Source of the DNA: Mortierella sp. BCC40632
Taxonomy: Eukaryota; Mortierellomycota; Mortierellomycetes; Mortierellales; Mortierellaceae
Assembly: GCA_011634665.1 (NCBI GenBank)
Contig: WAEK01000009.1
Coordinates: forward strand, 1,913,501-1,977,500
DNA: 64,000 nucleotides
Reading direction: 5' to 3'
The notes under the pieces are model-generated. The model was not told where the DNA came from. It searched no databases and saw only the letters and a program-made list of their open reading frames with translations. The position numbers and the translations under genes were made by a program. Below, piece after piece: positions 20,602-30,618 of the stretch (within the stretch, counting starts at the first letter, position 1; each line of letters starts with the position of its first letter).

Positions 20602-22059
20602 TTAAAGCTCTATAAAATCCATGTTCTCAAACTTTGGGAATCTGTCGCTGACCCTAGATGTTCCAAATCCTTCACACAATCTGGCTTTTGCCTCTTCCCT
20701 CTCATAAAACTCGCCAGAAATGGTCATTAGATTTGGCCAAGTCTGCAGCATCCATTCGACTTCCTCCTCTTGTTGTCCTATACTCAAGTTTCCTACACCA
20801 AAGTGCTGAAGTCTCCTGAGTGACGACAACATCTCGAATCCTTTCCCAACTTCGAGAAGCAGCCTTAAATAGCAGCTCCCGTCGATGTACTTCCGTCTTA
20901 CATCAAGATTCAGGAAACGTAATTGAATAAGCTCAGATAGTCGACTAAACACAACTGAATGGAGATATTGTTCATCAGGGCGCACGAGAAACATGACCTC
21001 GAGACGCTGAAGTTGATTACACACCCATGGCGATCCTTCTTGAATATCTTTGGCATAGATACAATCTCCGACAAAGGATCGAAAGTTAGGACATGAACTT
21101 AAGACAGTTTGGACCTCAGTGCTCCCACAAAGCTCAAAGCCCGGCAGATAAACCTCCTGAAGTGTTTTGAAATGGTGGGTCAAGATAGCAAAAGGAGTAG
21201 GGGTTATAGAAGTGCTTCGGTCGCGATGCGCGATGAACCCTTGGAAGTACTTCAACGGAGGCAAGATCGATGCAACCTTCATAAGGTCGTCCACACCGCT
21301 AGCGTTACCACGGCCGTATCTGAGAACACAGAGTTTTTTACAATGAGAGACCACCACCTCCAAAAAGTCATCGACGGTCACCGATTCACCTAAGAGAATG
21401 GTCAGCACTCTCAGGTTCGGACAGGCCCTCAGGAGATTCAGATAATCCTTGTTTTTGAAATCGCCTATCTCAATACGCTCAATATTTATGAACCTTTGGT
21501 CTTGGAGAAAAAGATGTGTCCACTTTGTAAAGTCGGTATCCCACAAGCACAGAGTCGTCAGTTGGGTGCATGTCTTCAGAAGGGTGTTCATCAGATTTCT
21601 TTCCTGGATCACAGCATTGAGGCAGGACAGGGATTCAAGCGAGGGACAATCAAGAGATGCCTTGAGAACAGCATCACTCCATTCACTCGAGAAAGGTGCG
21701 TGTATAGCTCGAAGCGAATGTTGGTTATTACGTATTAGAGCCAGGATATGGACCTTGGTCTGCCTCGTGTAATAAAAAGAGTAGACATATAAGGTCTGTA
21801 GCCTATTAAACCATTCACCGGTACCGACTGGCAGTCTATTCCAGAGGATAGTGAGCGTCCGGACAGAGGACCTGTGCTTGTAGATGGCAGCCAACTTTTC
21901 AGGATGATTGAAGGTCTCAAGGGAGACGGACCACCATATCCATGGAGTCAAAGATTCGGTCCAGGCTCGAGAGACGAGGGCACAGGATTTGCGGTCAGAG
22001 CTAAAAAGGAACAGGCCAATGTGCCTCCTAATCTCTGGTAAAGAGAGGGCATGCTCCAT
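20602..22059 (-). CDS. F-box/LRR protein, MEHAL subfamily
   Basis: A 485-residue intronless minus-strand ORF. ATG 22059 is chosen because it gives MEHALSLPEIRRHIGLFL, aligned with all paralogues; the frame extends upstream through a purine/pyrimidine-rich stretch (codons for F and S) that is unlikely to be coding. The F-box spans residues 1-45 (CALVSRAWTESLTPWIWWSV). Repeats include LRACPNLRVLTILLG, LSSCPNFRSFVGDCI and WVCNQLQRLEV. The C-terminus ends FIEL. It is the most 3' of three same-strand copies. Confidence 0.85.
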   Translation of the reverse strand: MEHALSLPEIRRHIGLFLFSSDRKSCALVSRAWTESLTPWIWWSVSLETFNHPEKLAAIYKHRSSVRTLTILWNRLPVGTGEWFNRLQTLYVYSFYYTRQTKVHILALIRNNQHSLRAIHAPFSSEWSDAVLKASLDCPSLESLSCLNAVIQERNLMNTLLKTCTQLTTLCLWDTDFTKWTHLFLQDQRFINIERIEIGDFKNKDYLNLLRACPNLRVLTILLGESVTVDDFLEVVVSHCKKLCVLRYGRGNASGVDDLMKVASILPPLKYFQGFIAHRDRSTSITPTPFAILTHHFKTLQEVYLPGFELCGSTEVQTVLSSCPNFRSFVGDCIYAKDIQEGSPWVCNQLQRLEVMFLVRPDEQYLHSVVFSRLSELIQLRFLNLDVRRKYIDGSCYLRLLLEVGKGFEMLSSLRRLQHFGVGNLSIGQQEEEVEWMLQTWPNLMTISGEFYEREEAKARLCEGFGTSRVSDRFPKFENMDFIEL

Positions 22060-22480
22060 TTCTTGAATGAAGTGATGAGGTGATGATGAGAATGAAAATG
22101 GGAGTGGGAATGGGAATGGGAATGAGAATGAGAGCGAGAAGAGAAAAAAGAAGAAAAAAGAAGAGAGAGAGAGCGCTGCAAGAGTGGGCTTTTGGGTGAC
22201 ACTACATGTCAGTTTTAGGTTTCCCAGCGCCACCATTGTCCACGGGATTGAGGCGATGCATGCGACGCATCTTGGAGTGACAAAAAGGGCAAAAAGCACA
22301 CCCTCTTCAATTTCTTTTGGATCCTTCCTCTACTCAGACATCCCTTTTCAGTGGGGATCTCAGAAAGAGGGCCATTATCGAGAGCAGCCGTATTCTGGGA
22401 GCGCGAGTAAACACCGAGGCTTCTCAAATGGACAATGTCTTGATGGAGAAGAGAAAACGAATATTCCATTTAACTCTTTG

Positions 22481-23088
22481 TTAAAGCTCTACAGAATTGG
22501 CATAGTCAAGATATGGAAATCGTTTCCGAACCATAGACGGACCTATCTCACTACAAATTCTTGAATTTATTGGATCTTTTCTCAGATATTCCCCAGAGAC
22601 AATTTCGAGATTGGGTCGCGCCTGAGTCGCCCATTCGATTTCCTCCGCCCGCCATCCAACTCGTTGGAATGTCTGGACAGGGCGGATCAAAGAGAGGTGG
22701 TCAGTACATCATGTTGTTTTAAAGAGAGGTAGCTTATGAAGACATTTCATCGGAGGTTAGACAAAGGCCAACTTTCCAAAATCATCGGAGCCAATGGAAC
22801 TTAAGCGCCTCGCTCCGAGTGAACTTAAACCATTGACTATCGCCGACTGGCCTCCATCCCTAGTTGATAGAGAGCGAACGAACAAAGGATCCATGCTTGT
22901 GGATGGTTGTCAACTTGTAATCTTTTCGGAGCAGTTGTTGGATCCAAAGAAGGCAGACCATCATATCCATGAACTCAAAAGATTTAGCCCAGGCTCGAGA
23001 GACGAGGACACAGGATATATGATCGAAAAAGGGAAAAGAATGGATCGATTTGTCTCCTAGTCCCTGGTATCGAGAGGGAGTGCTCCAT
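22481..23088 (-). pseudogene. F-box/LRR pseudogene with internal deletion
   Basis: The 5' part (ATG 23088 down to about 22800) encodes a recognisable F-box start (MEHSLS, then after a shift HISCVLVSRAWAKS and HKHGSFVRSLSIN). The 3' part (22690-22481) encodes the C-terminal block (GWRAEEIEWATQARPNLEIVSGE and a tail ending SVEL; quoted words are separate segments). About 850 bases of the leucine-rich middle are missing between them. It lies between two intact same-strand paralogues. Confidence 0.8.
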
Positions 23089-23402
23089 TTCTTGAACGAG
23101 GCGCGCTGAAGCATAGATATGAAAAGGAGATGGAAAGTCAAGAGAGTATCACAGCCTGAAGCACAGCCCAAATTTAAAACCCTTCAGTCAGGAGCTGGCA
23201 GCCAGGGACATTGGAGAGTAGATTGAAAAAGAAATAAATCAACTGTCAGAAATTAGCTTCTCCATCTCTCCAAGATAGCGGCTACCTATGTTAAAATTCA
23301 AGGAGTCTTGTAAAGTAGTGGTAGATTTGATGCGTCAGTCCGAGACCCTCATATGAACAGTGTCTGTAGAAGAGAGTAATCGAGTCGATTATTTAATTCG
23401 TG

Positions 23403-24860
23403 CTAAAGCTCTACAAAGTCCGAACGCTTATAGCATGGAAAACACTCACGAACTCTGGACCCTCCTATCTGTTTACTGAGCCTTTCATATCTTGGGTCAT
23501 CCTTCAAGAAACTTCCAGTAATAGATTCGAGATTGGGCCATGCTTGGATCATCCATTCAATTTCCTCTGTCTGCCACTCTGCCTGCTGTGGCCCTATACC
23601 AAGGTGTTCAAGTCTCTTGAGCGACGACAGCAACTCTAAACCTTGACCTAGTCGGAGAGATAGCCTCTCACAGTTCGGATCGCCAATAGGGGAATCCCAA
23701 TCATATCCAAGATTTAAGATACGGAGTTGAGAGAGCTCCGAGAGTCGACTACAAGCAACTGAGTAGAGATGTCGTTCATCCGTGGACAATAGAATTTCGA
23801 TCTCTAGACGCTGAAGTTGTCGACACACCCATGGCGGACTTGACTTGACAAGTTTAGCACCAATCCATCCTCCATCGAAGGACCGAAGATTGGGACAAGA
23901 GGTCAGGATAGTTTGTATATCGTTACTAGAACAAAGTCTACGGCGTGGTATGCGAATCTCCTGCAATGTCGCGAAATGCCTGGAAAGGATGGAGAAATAT
24001 TCTCTGGGCATGAAACTGAGTCGACTATGAATGAATGTTCCTTCGAGACATTTCATTGGAGGTAAGACCGAAACCAACTTTTGGAAACCATCGGCGTCAA
24101 TGAGATTTAAGTGTCCGATGATGAGTGAACAGAGTTGTGGACAATGGGGGACTATGACTTTCAAAAAATCGTCAACAGAAGCCGATTTGTCTAGGCAAAT
24201 GCTCAGTTTTCTCAGGTTTGGACATGCTCTCAAGAGTTCCAGATGATTTTTGCCACTATCACCTGTCATCGTAATACACTGAAGGCGTGTAAACTTTTGG
24301 TCTTGGAACAATAGGTGGGACCACTCCGTAAATTCGATATTCTGCAGATGAAGAGTCGTCAATCGGGAATAAATCTGAAGGAAGGACTCCATCAGGTCTC
24401 TCTCTCGGATTGAAACATCGAAACAAGTCAGACTCTCGAGCAAAGGACACTCAAGATATGCGTTGAGAACAGGCCCACTCCAAGAATGTGCGAAAGAGCA
24501 TTGTATCTTTCGGAGCGAAGATTGGTTGCGATGGATTAGAGCCACAATGTAGTCCTTGATCAATGGGTTGAAGGTGACAACCTCGAAACGCAAGACCTGT
24601 AGTTTCTCAAACCATTCAAAGACTTCGTGTGGCAAGCAGTCATAGGTGATAGAGGCCTTTCTAACAAAAGATCGATATTTGTGCACGGCAACCAATTTCT
24701 CGGAAGAGTCCTTATCACCGAGGTGAACAGACCACCAAACCCATGGGATCGTGGACAAGGCCCAAGCTCGAGAGACGAGGGCGCATGATTTGAGGTCCGA
24801 ATGAGAAAGAAAGAGACAAATATGTCTCCTGATCTCTGGTAGCAAAAAGGGATGCTGCAT
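23403..24860 (-). CDS. F-box/LRR protein, MEHAL-like (starts MQHPFLLPEIRRH)
   Basis: A 485-residue intronless ORF from ATG 24860, which lies at the paralogue start after the usual CAAGAA context. The F-box is at residues 1-45 (ICLFLSHSDLKSCALVSRAWALS). The leucine-rich region has LRACPNLRKLSICLD, ILTSCPNLRSFDGGWIG, WVCRQLQRLEIEI and IEWMIQAWPNLESITG. It ends FVEL. The first residues differ (MQHPF for MEHAL), an early divergence in an otherwise conserved head. The role is probably SCF substrate recognition, with unknown targets. Confidence 0.85.
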   Translation of the reverse strand: MQHPFLLPEIRRHICLFLSHSDLKSCALVSRAWALSTIPWVWWSVHLGDKDSSEKLVAVHKYRSFVRKASITYDCLPHEVFEWFEKLQVLRFEVVTFNPLIKDYIVALIHRNQSSLRKIQCSFAHSWSGPVLNAYLECPLLESLTCFDVSIRERDLMESFLQIYSRLTTLHLQNIEFTEWSHLLFQDQKFTRLQCITMTGDSGKNHLELLRACPNLRKLSICLDKSASVDDFLKVIVPHCPQLCSLIIGHLNLIDADGFQKLVSVLPPMKCLEGTFIHSRLSFMPREYFSILSRHFATLQEIRIPRRRLCSSNDIQTILTSCPNLRSFDGGWIGAKLVKSSPPWVCRQLQRLEIEILLSTDERHLYSVACSRLSELSQLRILNLGYDWDSPIGDPNCERLSLRLGQGLELLSSLKRLEHLGIGPQQAEWQTEEIEWMIQAWPNLESITGSFLKDDPRYERLSKQIGGSRVRECFPCYKRSDFVEL

Positions 24861-25160
24861 TTCTTGAATGAGGTGTGCTAATGGTGAGATGAGAAGGAGA
24901 TGTGATGAGAAGAGATGGGGAGGCAGGAGTGAGGATCGCAGTCTCTATCTTCGTGCTCTTGGCCTTGCAAACCAAAGCCCCAACGTGTAACGATATCCAA
25001 AACAATACATTTAGTCAGTACAACCATGCGGGATGAGTGGCTGTTGGGGTTCAGGGCGCCTCTGTTGAAAGAGGTCCGCCAATTCTGACACTGAGACTCG
25101 ATAGTCGAGCCTCAAGAACTGTAGTTGAGGAAAAAGGACTAGCATCTCTTTTAATTAAAG

Positions 25161-26609
25161 TCAAAGCTCTACAAACTCTGTGTGTTCAAACTTTGGGAAC
25201 TGAGAAAGAACCATGGACTCCCCAAATCCTACACGTAGTCTGGCTTGTGTCACACTATCCCCCCCAGAAATGGATAGTAGATTGGGCCATGCCTGGATCG
25301 CCCATTCAATTTCCTCCATCCCCCACTTTCCTGGCTGAGATCCTATACCAAAATGTTCAAGTCTTTTGAGCGACGAAAGCAACTCCAGTCCTTGACCCAG
25401 CCGAAAGGAGAGAACCTCGAAATCTTGATTACAAATGGATGCATCCCAGTCATGGTCAAGATTTAGGATTCGGAGTTGGGAGAGATCCGAGAGTTGACTA
25501 CAAACAACTGAATGGAGGTGTTGTTCATCGGTGGGCACTATTACTTTGATCTCTAGGCGCTGAAGTTGTCGACATACCCATGGCGATCCTGACTGAATAT
25601 CCTTAGCATGGATGCATCCTGCATCAAAGGACCGAAGATTGGGACAAGAGCTCAGGATTGTCTGAATATCGATACTTTCACAATGATTGCGGCGCGGTAT
25701 ATGAATAACTTGCAGTGTCGCGATATGTTTGGATAGAAGGGAGAGGTATGTATTGGTTGAGAAACTGAGACGAGTAGGAGCGAGCGATCCTAGGAGACCT
25801 CTCAGTGGAGGTAAAGCTAAAGCTAGCTTCTCAAATTCAAAGGCGTCAATGGAACTAAAGCTTCCAAAGGTGAGCGAACAAAGCTGTCGACAATGAGGGA
25901 CTATGACCTCCAAAAGGTCGTCAACAGTGATCAATACACCAAGATGAATGGTTAGCTCTCTTAGGTTTGGACATGATCTTAGAAGGTCAAGACTATTCTT
26001 GTCACCAGCGCCGGGCATCGAGAGACGTTCGAGACGCGTGAACTTTTGGCCTTGGAGTAACACATGAGACCACTCCGTAAAGTTGATGGTCTCCAGACGC
26101 AAGGTTGTCAATCTGTAACATATCTGCTGAAAAGACTCCATCAACTCTCTTTCTCGAGTCACAATCTTCATGCAAAACAAAGACTCGAGCAAGGGGCACT
26201 CAAGAGACGCCTTGAGCATAGGTTTACTCCAATCACTCGGGAATGGCCAATGTATTTTTCGTAGTGAGGATCGGTTGCGAAGTATTACAGCCAAAACGAA
26301 ATCCTTGGTCATCCTTGTGTAGGCAAAGTAACGGACATGAAGGACCTTCAGCCCATTAAACCACTCGTAGGTGCCTGTTGGCACCCTATCCCTGCCGATA
26401 GTGAGCGTACGAACAGAGGACCTATACTTGTATATAGCGGCTAATTCCTCTGGAGATTTCTTCTCAATGAAGGAGACAGACCGCCACATCCATGGGCTCA
26501 TGGACAAGGCCCAGGCTCGGGAGATGAGGGCACAGGATTTACGGTCAGAGTGAGAGAGAAATAAACCAACATGTCGCCTGATCTCTGGCAATGAGAGGGC
26601 GTGTTCCAT
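25161..26609 (-). CDS. F-box/LRR protein, MEHAL subfamily
   Basis: A 482-residue intronless ORF. The frame has an upstream ATG at 26660, but ATG 26609 gives the conserved MEHALSLPEIRRHVGLFL and is preferred. The F-box spans residues 1-45 (SCALISRAWALSMSPWMW). Repeats include LRSCPNLRELTIHLG, ILSSCPNLRSFDAGCIH, WVCRQLQRLEIKV and IEWAIQAWPNLLSISG. It ends FVEL. It is the first gene of the minus-strand trio, with a 300-bp gap to the next copy. Confidence 0.85.
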   Translation of the reverse strand: MEHALSLPEIRRHVGLFLSHSDRKSCALISRAWALSMSPWMWRSVSFIEKKSPEELAAIYKYRSSVRTLTIGRDRVPTGTYEWFNGLKVLHVRYFAYTRMTKDFVLAVILRNRSSLRKIHWPFPSDWSKPMLKASLECPLLESLFCMKIVTRERELMESFQQICYRLTTLRLETINFTEWSHVLLQGQKFTRLERLSMPGAGDKNSLDLLRSCPNLRELTIHLGVLITVDDLLEVIVPHCRQLCSLTFGSFSSIDAFEFEKLALALPPLRGLLGSLAPTRLSFSTNTYLSLLSKHIATLQVIHIPRRNHCESIDIQTILSSCPNLRSFDAGCIHAKDIQSGSPWVCRQLQRLEIKVIVPTDEQHLHSVVCSQLSDLSQLRILNLDHDWDASICNQDFEVLSFRLGQGLELLSSLKRLEHFGIGSQPGKWGMEEIEWAIQAWPNLLSISGGDSVTQARLRVGFGESMVLSQFPKFEHTEFVEL

Positions 26610-26829
26610 TTCTTGAATGAGTAGAAGAGTGATGAAATGAGGATGGAGATGCTGCGGCATTCAAAAAAGTGTGACTATAAATTTTGGGGAATGGTCCAGC
26701 TGAAAAAAGAAGGTATTTCATTTCTCTTCCTTATTCAGTTGGGATCCTGGGGACAAAGGCTCTCATCAAGCTTCTACCTCTATACAAAAACCGAACCACA
26801 GTACTGGGCGCAACCCAAGGAATACTAGA

Positions 26830-27998
26830 GCTCAATAGATTGAATGGGTAGATTTATATTTCGAACCTTAGCCTGCAATTGTAGTTTACTCCTCCCCGTC
26901 TCGCGTGCTCTCCAATCCAGCCTCCTACTCCCGTCCTTCCTGACCCTACCAACATCACTGGAATGAATGACAGAACATTCTTGCGGACACCGAACTGGAT
27001 GTTGGCAGCTACCCCAGGTTCGGGCGATATGGTGCCGTTGGCTATCCATGCGCCATCCATCTGTCCGGAATATCTTTAAGAAGTAAAAAAAAAAAAAGGT
27101 GTTTTTGGCTGCCACTATTTACCTGCTGGTAAACTTGCTGTCGCATGGACTTTGGCATACTCCTGCTAAGCTGTTGCAAGCTCTCTCCAAACCCTCCATG
27201 TGCGAAATCCCTGGTTGTGCTGATCCTTCAACCTCGCCTCGGACCTTTCAATTTCCTTAAAAGCTGAACCTGACCCCTGGTGTAGTCGATGCGCTGCGTT
27301 GTTCCCCTCCACCATCTGTACCGACCTAAAGTCTGTTTTTTGTCCGATACCTTCTTCATCGCCTATCATACGCCGTCATTCTGGGGGGTTGAATCGACAC
27401 TCTCTCCTCTACACACTTTGACGCATCCCGAGATCTCCTTGACCCGATGTCTCTGTAGCAAAAGATCTTGTTGCTCTTGTCAACGACGCGCCTTGATCTA
27501 GAGGCGGCGGCCATAGCTCTGGGTCATCTGACTCTAGAGGTGAACTTACAGGGGTCTCTTCGTCGATTCCTAGGATGCGGATACATTAAGTGAGAACTTG
27601 TTAGCGTTTAGAATTGAGAACAAATCTCATTGGTGGGTCTATGCTACTTACTTTAGAGTAAGGCATACCAGTTGAAAATGCGCTCAGAGTCTGTAAAATT
27701 ATCGCCCCGACTCCAGGATCTGTCCTTGCAAAGACAATCTTGTCCTTAAGCAACTCGGAAGTGTCGAGGCATTCTATTGAATCCTCCACAGTGTAGTTCT
27801 CTGCAGTAGGAGTAGTGAACACCATCGGCCTTTGAGTGTAACTGTTGCCAGAGCTCTTAGCATTGACTGTCCTACAGAGAATATTCCAGTAGCTTCTCTC
27901 CTGGCGCAGACGATGCAGTTGTTTCTCCTGTCACCCTGGGAATGCACGAAGCACCCGTATCTCTTTTCCTTTCCTTTTTTGTTCAGAATTCTCTTCAT
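26830..27998 (-). pseudogene. Fanzor/TnpB-like nuclease pseudogene
   Basis: Minus-strand pieces run in order. First comes CFVHSQGDRRNN, then VFTTPTAENYTVEDS and KDKIVFARTDPGVGA, where TDPG fits the RuvC-I aspartate motif. Next is a basic helical segment (KEIERSEARLKDQHNQGF), then VLVGSGRTGVGG-type sequence and GEHARRGG. The last block matches VGFVGAAGSAVRSRLGGH/ARRGG of the plus-strand fragment at 11.5-12.3 kb. Stops and frameshifts separate the pieces, and the TSKTC zinc-finger end is missing. Together the two copies cover most of a Fanzor-type protein layout. Confidence 0.4.
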
Positions 27999-28000
27999 CT

Positions 28001-28770
28001 TTTCTCAGTGACTGACTCTTGTTCATATTTCCTGTATCCTTGTTTACATCTTGGGTACCGTCATGGTCACCTTGTACTCATCTTCATTCCTGGCAACTTT
28101 TCAATAGTTCCTCGATGCTAGAATTTTTGTTGCCTCAGCTCTCCCGAACACTTTCGACTTTTCTTGACCATACTCTCCACTCTCTTGATATTGCAATTGA
28201 CACACTCGATCCTCTCCATTATTTCGGCTCCACTCATATTCAGAAATTTTGCCTCCTCAGTCTATCGTGACAATCCTGGTCTAGGCTGCCTTGTACTTCT
28301 CGTATTGACTGGAGAGAGGCCCAATCGCTCGCCTAGGATCCGGGTAGTGTAACGATCCACAGATGTCATCCTCTGTGCAAACCTGACCCCATGTTTGCGA
28401 TACAGCCTTCTGAGCTTTTCCAAATTGAATAATGTACCAAAGAACTGCTTCTTCGTAGTCAGGTATGTTAACTCCATTCTTAAGTGGAGCGCCACTCGAT
28501 ATCAAAACAACCTGGTGTCTTAAGTACTTCATAGATTTCCTTCACTCCAAGAAGTAATGAATGTGTGGATGAAGGCGAGATTTTAGGGGTAATGTTAATT
28601 ATGGAATGAAGGCCTCTACTTTGTATGGCCTCTGCGTACTGAATACCTCTCTGGTGTGGCTGCTGGTTGCTGTTTTGAATAAACGGTCTAGTCGGGCATT
28701 GACTAACCTATAGAAAATCCTCACAAAAATACCTCCATAAACTTTAGAGATGGTAGAGAGAATAAAACGT
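28001..28770 (-). other. Possible 5' extension of the Fanzor-like remnant
   Basis: Minus-strand frames at 28262-28532 (ISSGAPLKNGVNIPDYEEAV as a quoted part; QTWGQVCTEDDICG) and around 28200 (MSGAEIMERIECVNCNIKR) read like decayed coding sequence upstream of the Fanzor-like pieces. Frames change repeatedly and no domain is recognised. Confidence 0.25.
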
Positions 28771-28774
28771 AAAC

Positions 28775-28960
28775 AACCGGTTTGTGGTAGTCAAGCGTTC
28801 ATAGCAACGCTGCCTTCGATGTCGGCTCTTTCACTCATTAGATTTGGCGGACGCATCTGTCGGGATTGTTCATCTCATGTACGTGTAAAGGTTTAGCATG
28901 TTTGCACACAGAAGTAGAGAGCCAACTAACAATTCTTTACTTGTTGAGTCCATCTCGTTT
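28775..28960 (+). repeat. Degenerate 28S rRNA fragment
   Basis: AACCGGTTTGTGGTAGTC, CAAGCGTTCATAGCAACGCTG, then CTTCGATGTCGGCTCTTTC and GGATTGTTCA follow the order of the 28S fragment at 17.7 kb (quoted words overlap by design of the alignment). It begins at the same point of the rRNA as the long copy, within the TAACTGG word. Later similarity fades by about 28960. Confidence 0.65.
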
Positions 28961-29265
28961 AAGCTTTCAATAGCGACACTTTCTTTTCTCCCTGTCATTA
29001 AAGGTGAAGGAAGGATGAATAGAGGATAAAAAGAAGATAGAAGCAGGGATGAGAGAGGGGGTTAATTGAGGGACAGCAACTAGGGAAACAAAAAAAAAAG
29101 GAGGGGGGGATAAGGGAGAGAACTAGAAAGGAAGGCTCGACTCATTCTTCGTTGAGAGGGCCTTCTTGCCACGAGTAATTCTCTCTCTTGGTTGCCACGC
29201 GTGCCTTACTGTACGTAGGTTACGAATGCGCAGAACAGGTATTAATCTGCAATAAATCCATGTCC

Positions 29266-29345
29266 CTGTTCCTACCATTGTAAATCCTACGTTGCTTCGA
29301 TGTCAACTCTTTCTCTCCCTGCATTGAGTCGCGTTGCATGGATTG
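29266..29345 (+). repeat. Very degenerate 28S-like fragment
   Basis: CTACGTTGCTTCGATGTC, AACTCTTTC and GCATGGATTGTTTGCCC match the same 28S segment as the copies at 28.8 and 30.1 kb. The head is poorly preserved. It is followed by purine-rich DNA. Confidence 0.4.
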
Positions 29346-29529
29346 TTTGCCCTTGGTTAATTGGGCTAAGAAGCATGGAAGGGAAAAGAGAGGAGAGGGG
29401 AGGGAAAAAAGAAGAGAGGGGAGAGAAAAGAGAAGAGAGGGGATAGACAAAGAGAAAGTTAAAGCTTCTCGACCTTCAAGAAGATCGAGAAAGAGATGGG
29501 AGAGATGAGAGAAATATGAGAGAGTGGAC

Positions 29530-29627
29530 GAGAGAGGGATGAGAGAGGGATGAGAGAGGGATGAGAGAGGGATGAGAGAGGATGAGAGAGGGATGAGAGA
29601 GGGATGAGAGAGGGATGAGAGAGGGGC
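29530..29627. repeat. Minisatellite of ~12-bp GATGAGAGAGGG units
   Basis: About eight units of GATGAGAGAGGG follow each other, one shortened to 11 bases. Surrounding DNA from 28.98 to 30.4 kb is strongly purine-rich on the plus strand. Minus-strand open frames here (runs of S, L, P, H) reflect this bias and are not called as genes. Confidence 0.9.
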
Positions 29628-30145
29628 GTCGCGTCTTTCCTTAGAATGTCTAAGGATGCAACTCAATGAGTTAGGATTAGGGAAATGGTCCCAATGACTC
29701 GAACACCACTACTCCCAGACAAGATAGGCATTCTTCTATGCCCCCATGACCGTAGTTTCTCCACTTTCTCACTTGCTTGTCTGTCATACTGGACGCGCAG
29801 AGTTAGCAGGTAAAGATGAGGATTGCACAGAATGCATTGACAGGTTGTGATGGAGGGTGGAGAGAGGGCAGAGACAGAAGAATGAAGAGATAAAAAATGA
29901 GAGATGATGAGGAGAGAGGGACGGGGAAAAGGCGGGGGTCGAGTCAAGGCGTCTCGATGCTCCAACCGTTTTTTAGTTTACGAAGATGGACCCTGTCCAG
30001 AACGTGAGGAGAAGGGAAAAGAGATAGAAGATTGACTGTGAGGGGCAAGGAGATTGGGACGACTACGTGATGGATGGAGTGCGAGAGACTGCGTCCAGGC
30101 CTCACTAGGTGCAGATATTTGGGCAAGGTATCCAAGGGTCTGAGG

Positions 30146-30235
30146 TAACTGGTTCATGGCAGCCAGGGGTTCATAGCAACGCCGCTTTTGCTCTCTTTCT
30201 CCTTGCTGCATCAAGCTGAGCTTGCATTGTTCAGT
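30146..30235 (+). repeat. Degenerate 28S rRNA fragment
   Basis: TAACTGGTTCATGGCAGCC, GGGTTCATAGCAACGCCGC and GCATTGTTCA align to the first ~100 bases of the 28S fragment at 17.7 kb. As in the other copies, similarity starts at the TAACTGG word. The segment equivalent to CTTCGATGTCGG is replaced by a CT-rich stretch. Confidence 0.6.
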
Positions 30236-30483
30236 CATCAGCGACGGGATGTGCAAGGAGACTAGGGAGAGAGAAGCGAGGGATGTGAGCGACAGAAAAG
30301 GAGGGACAGGTAGCAAGAAGAGAGGGGGGAAGGAAAAGAGACATGGTGGAAACAGGAAGAGGGCGTGGTATGGGAGACACGAGAATGGGCGCGTTCGATA
30401 GTTTAAGTGTCAAAAGCTGCCTCTATTTGTCTCCAGGCACGCGCCCCTGCATTTATTATCCTTCATAGGGACTGCGACCTTAT

Positions 30484-30618
30484 AGGGTCGCAGTCTCGGA
30501 TAATGAAGCCAAGACTTCCTTTGTCGTCTTGGTTCCCCATTGCACCATCTAATCTGACCTAATGGGAACCAAGATGGTAAAGGAAGTGTTGCGTTCATTT
30601 TCCGAGACTGCAACCTAT
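30484..30618. repeat. Long imperfect hairpin (58-bp arms, 19-nt loop)
   Basis: Bases 30484-30541 pair with 30561-30618 with only a few mismatches; shared words are GCAGTCTCGGA, ACTTCCTTT and TCTTGGTTCC. A second small palindrome (GCGACC/GGTCGC) lies at its left edge. A MITE or a hairpin-forming RNA would both fit. An antisense ORF (30410-30922) spans it but is not convincing. Confidence 0.6.
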
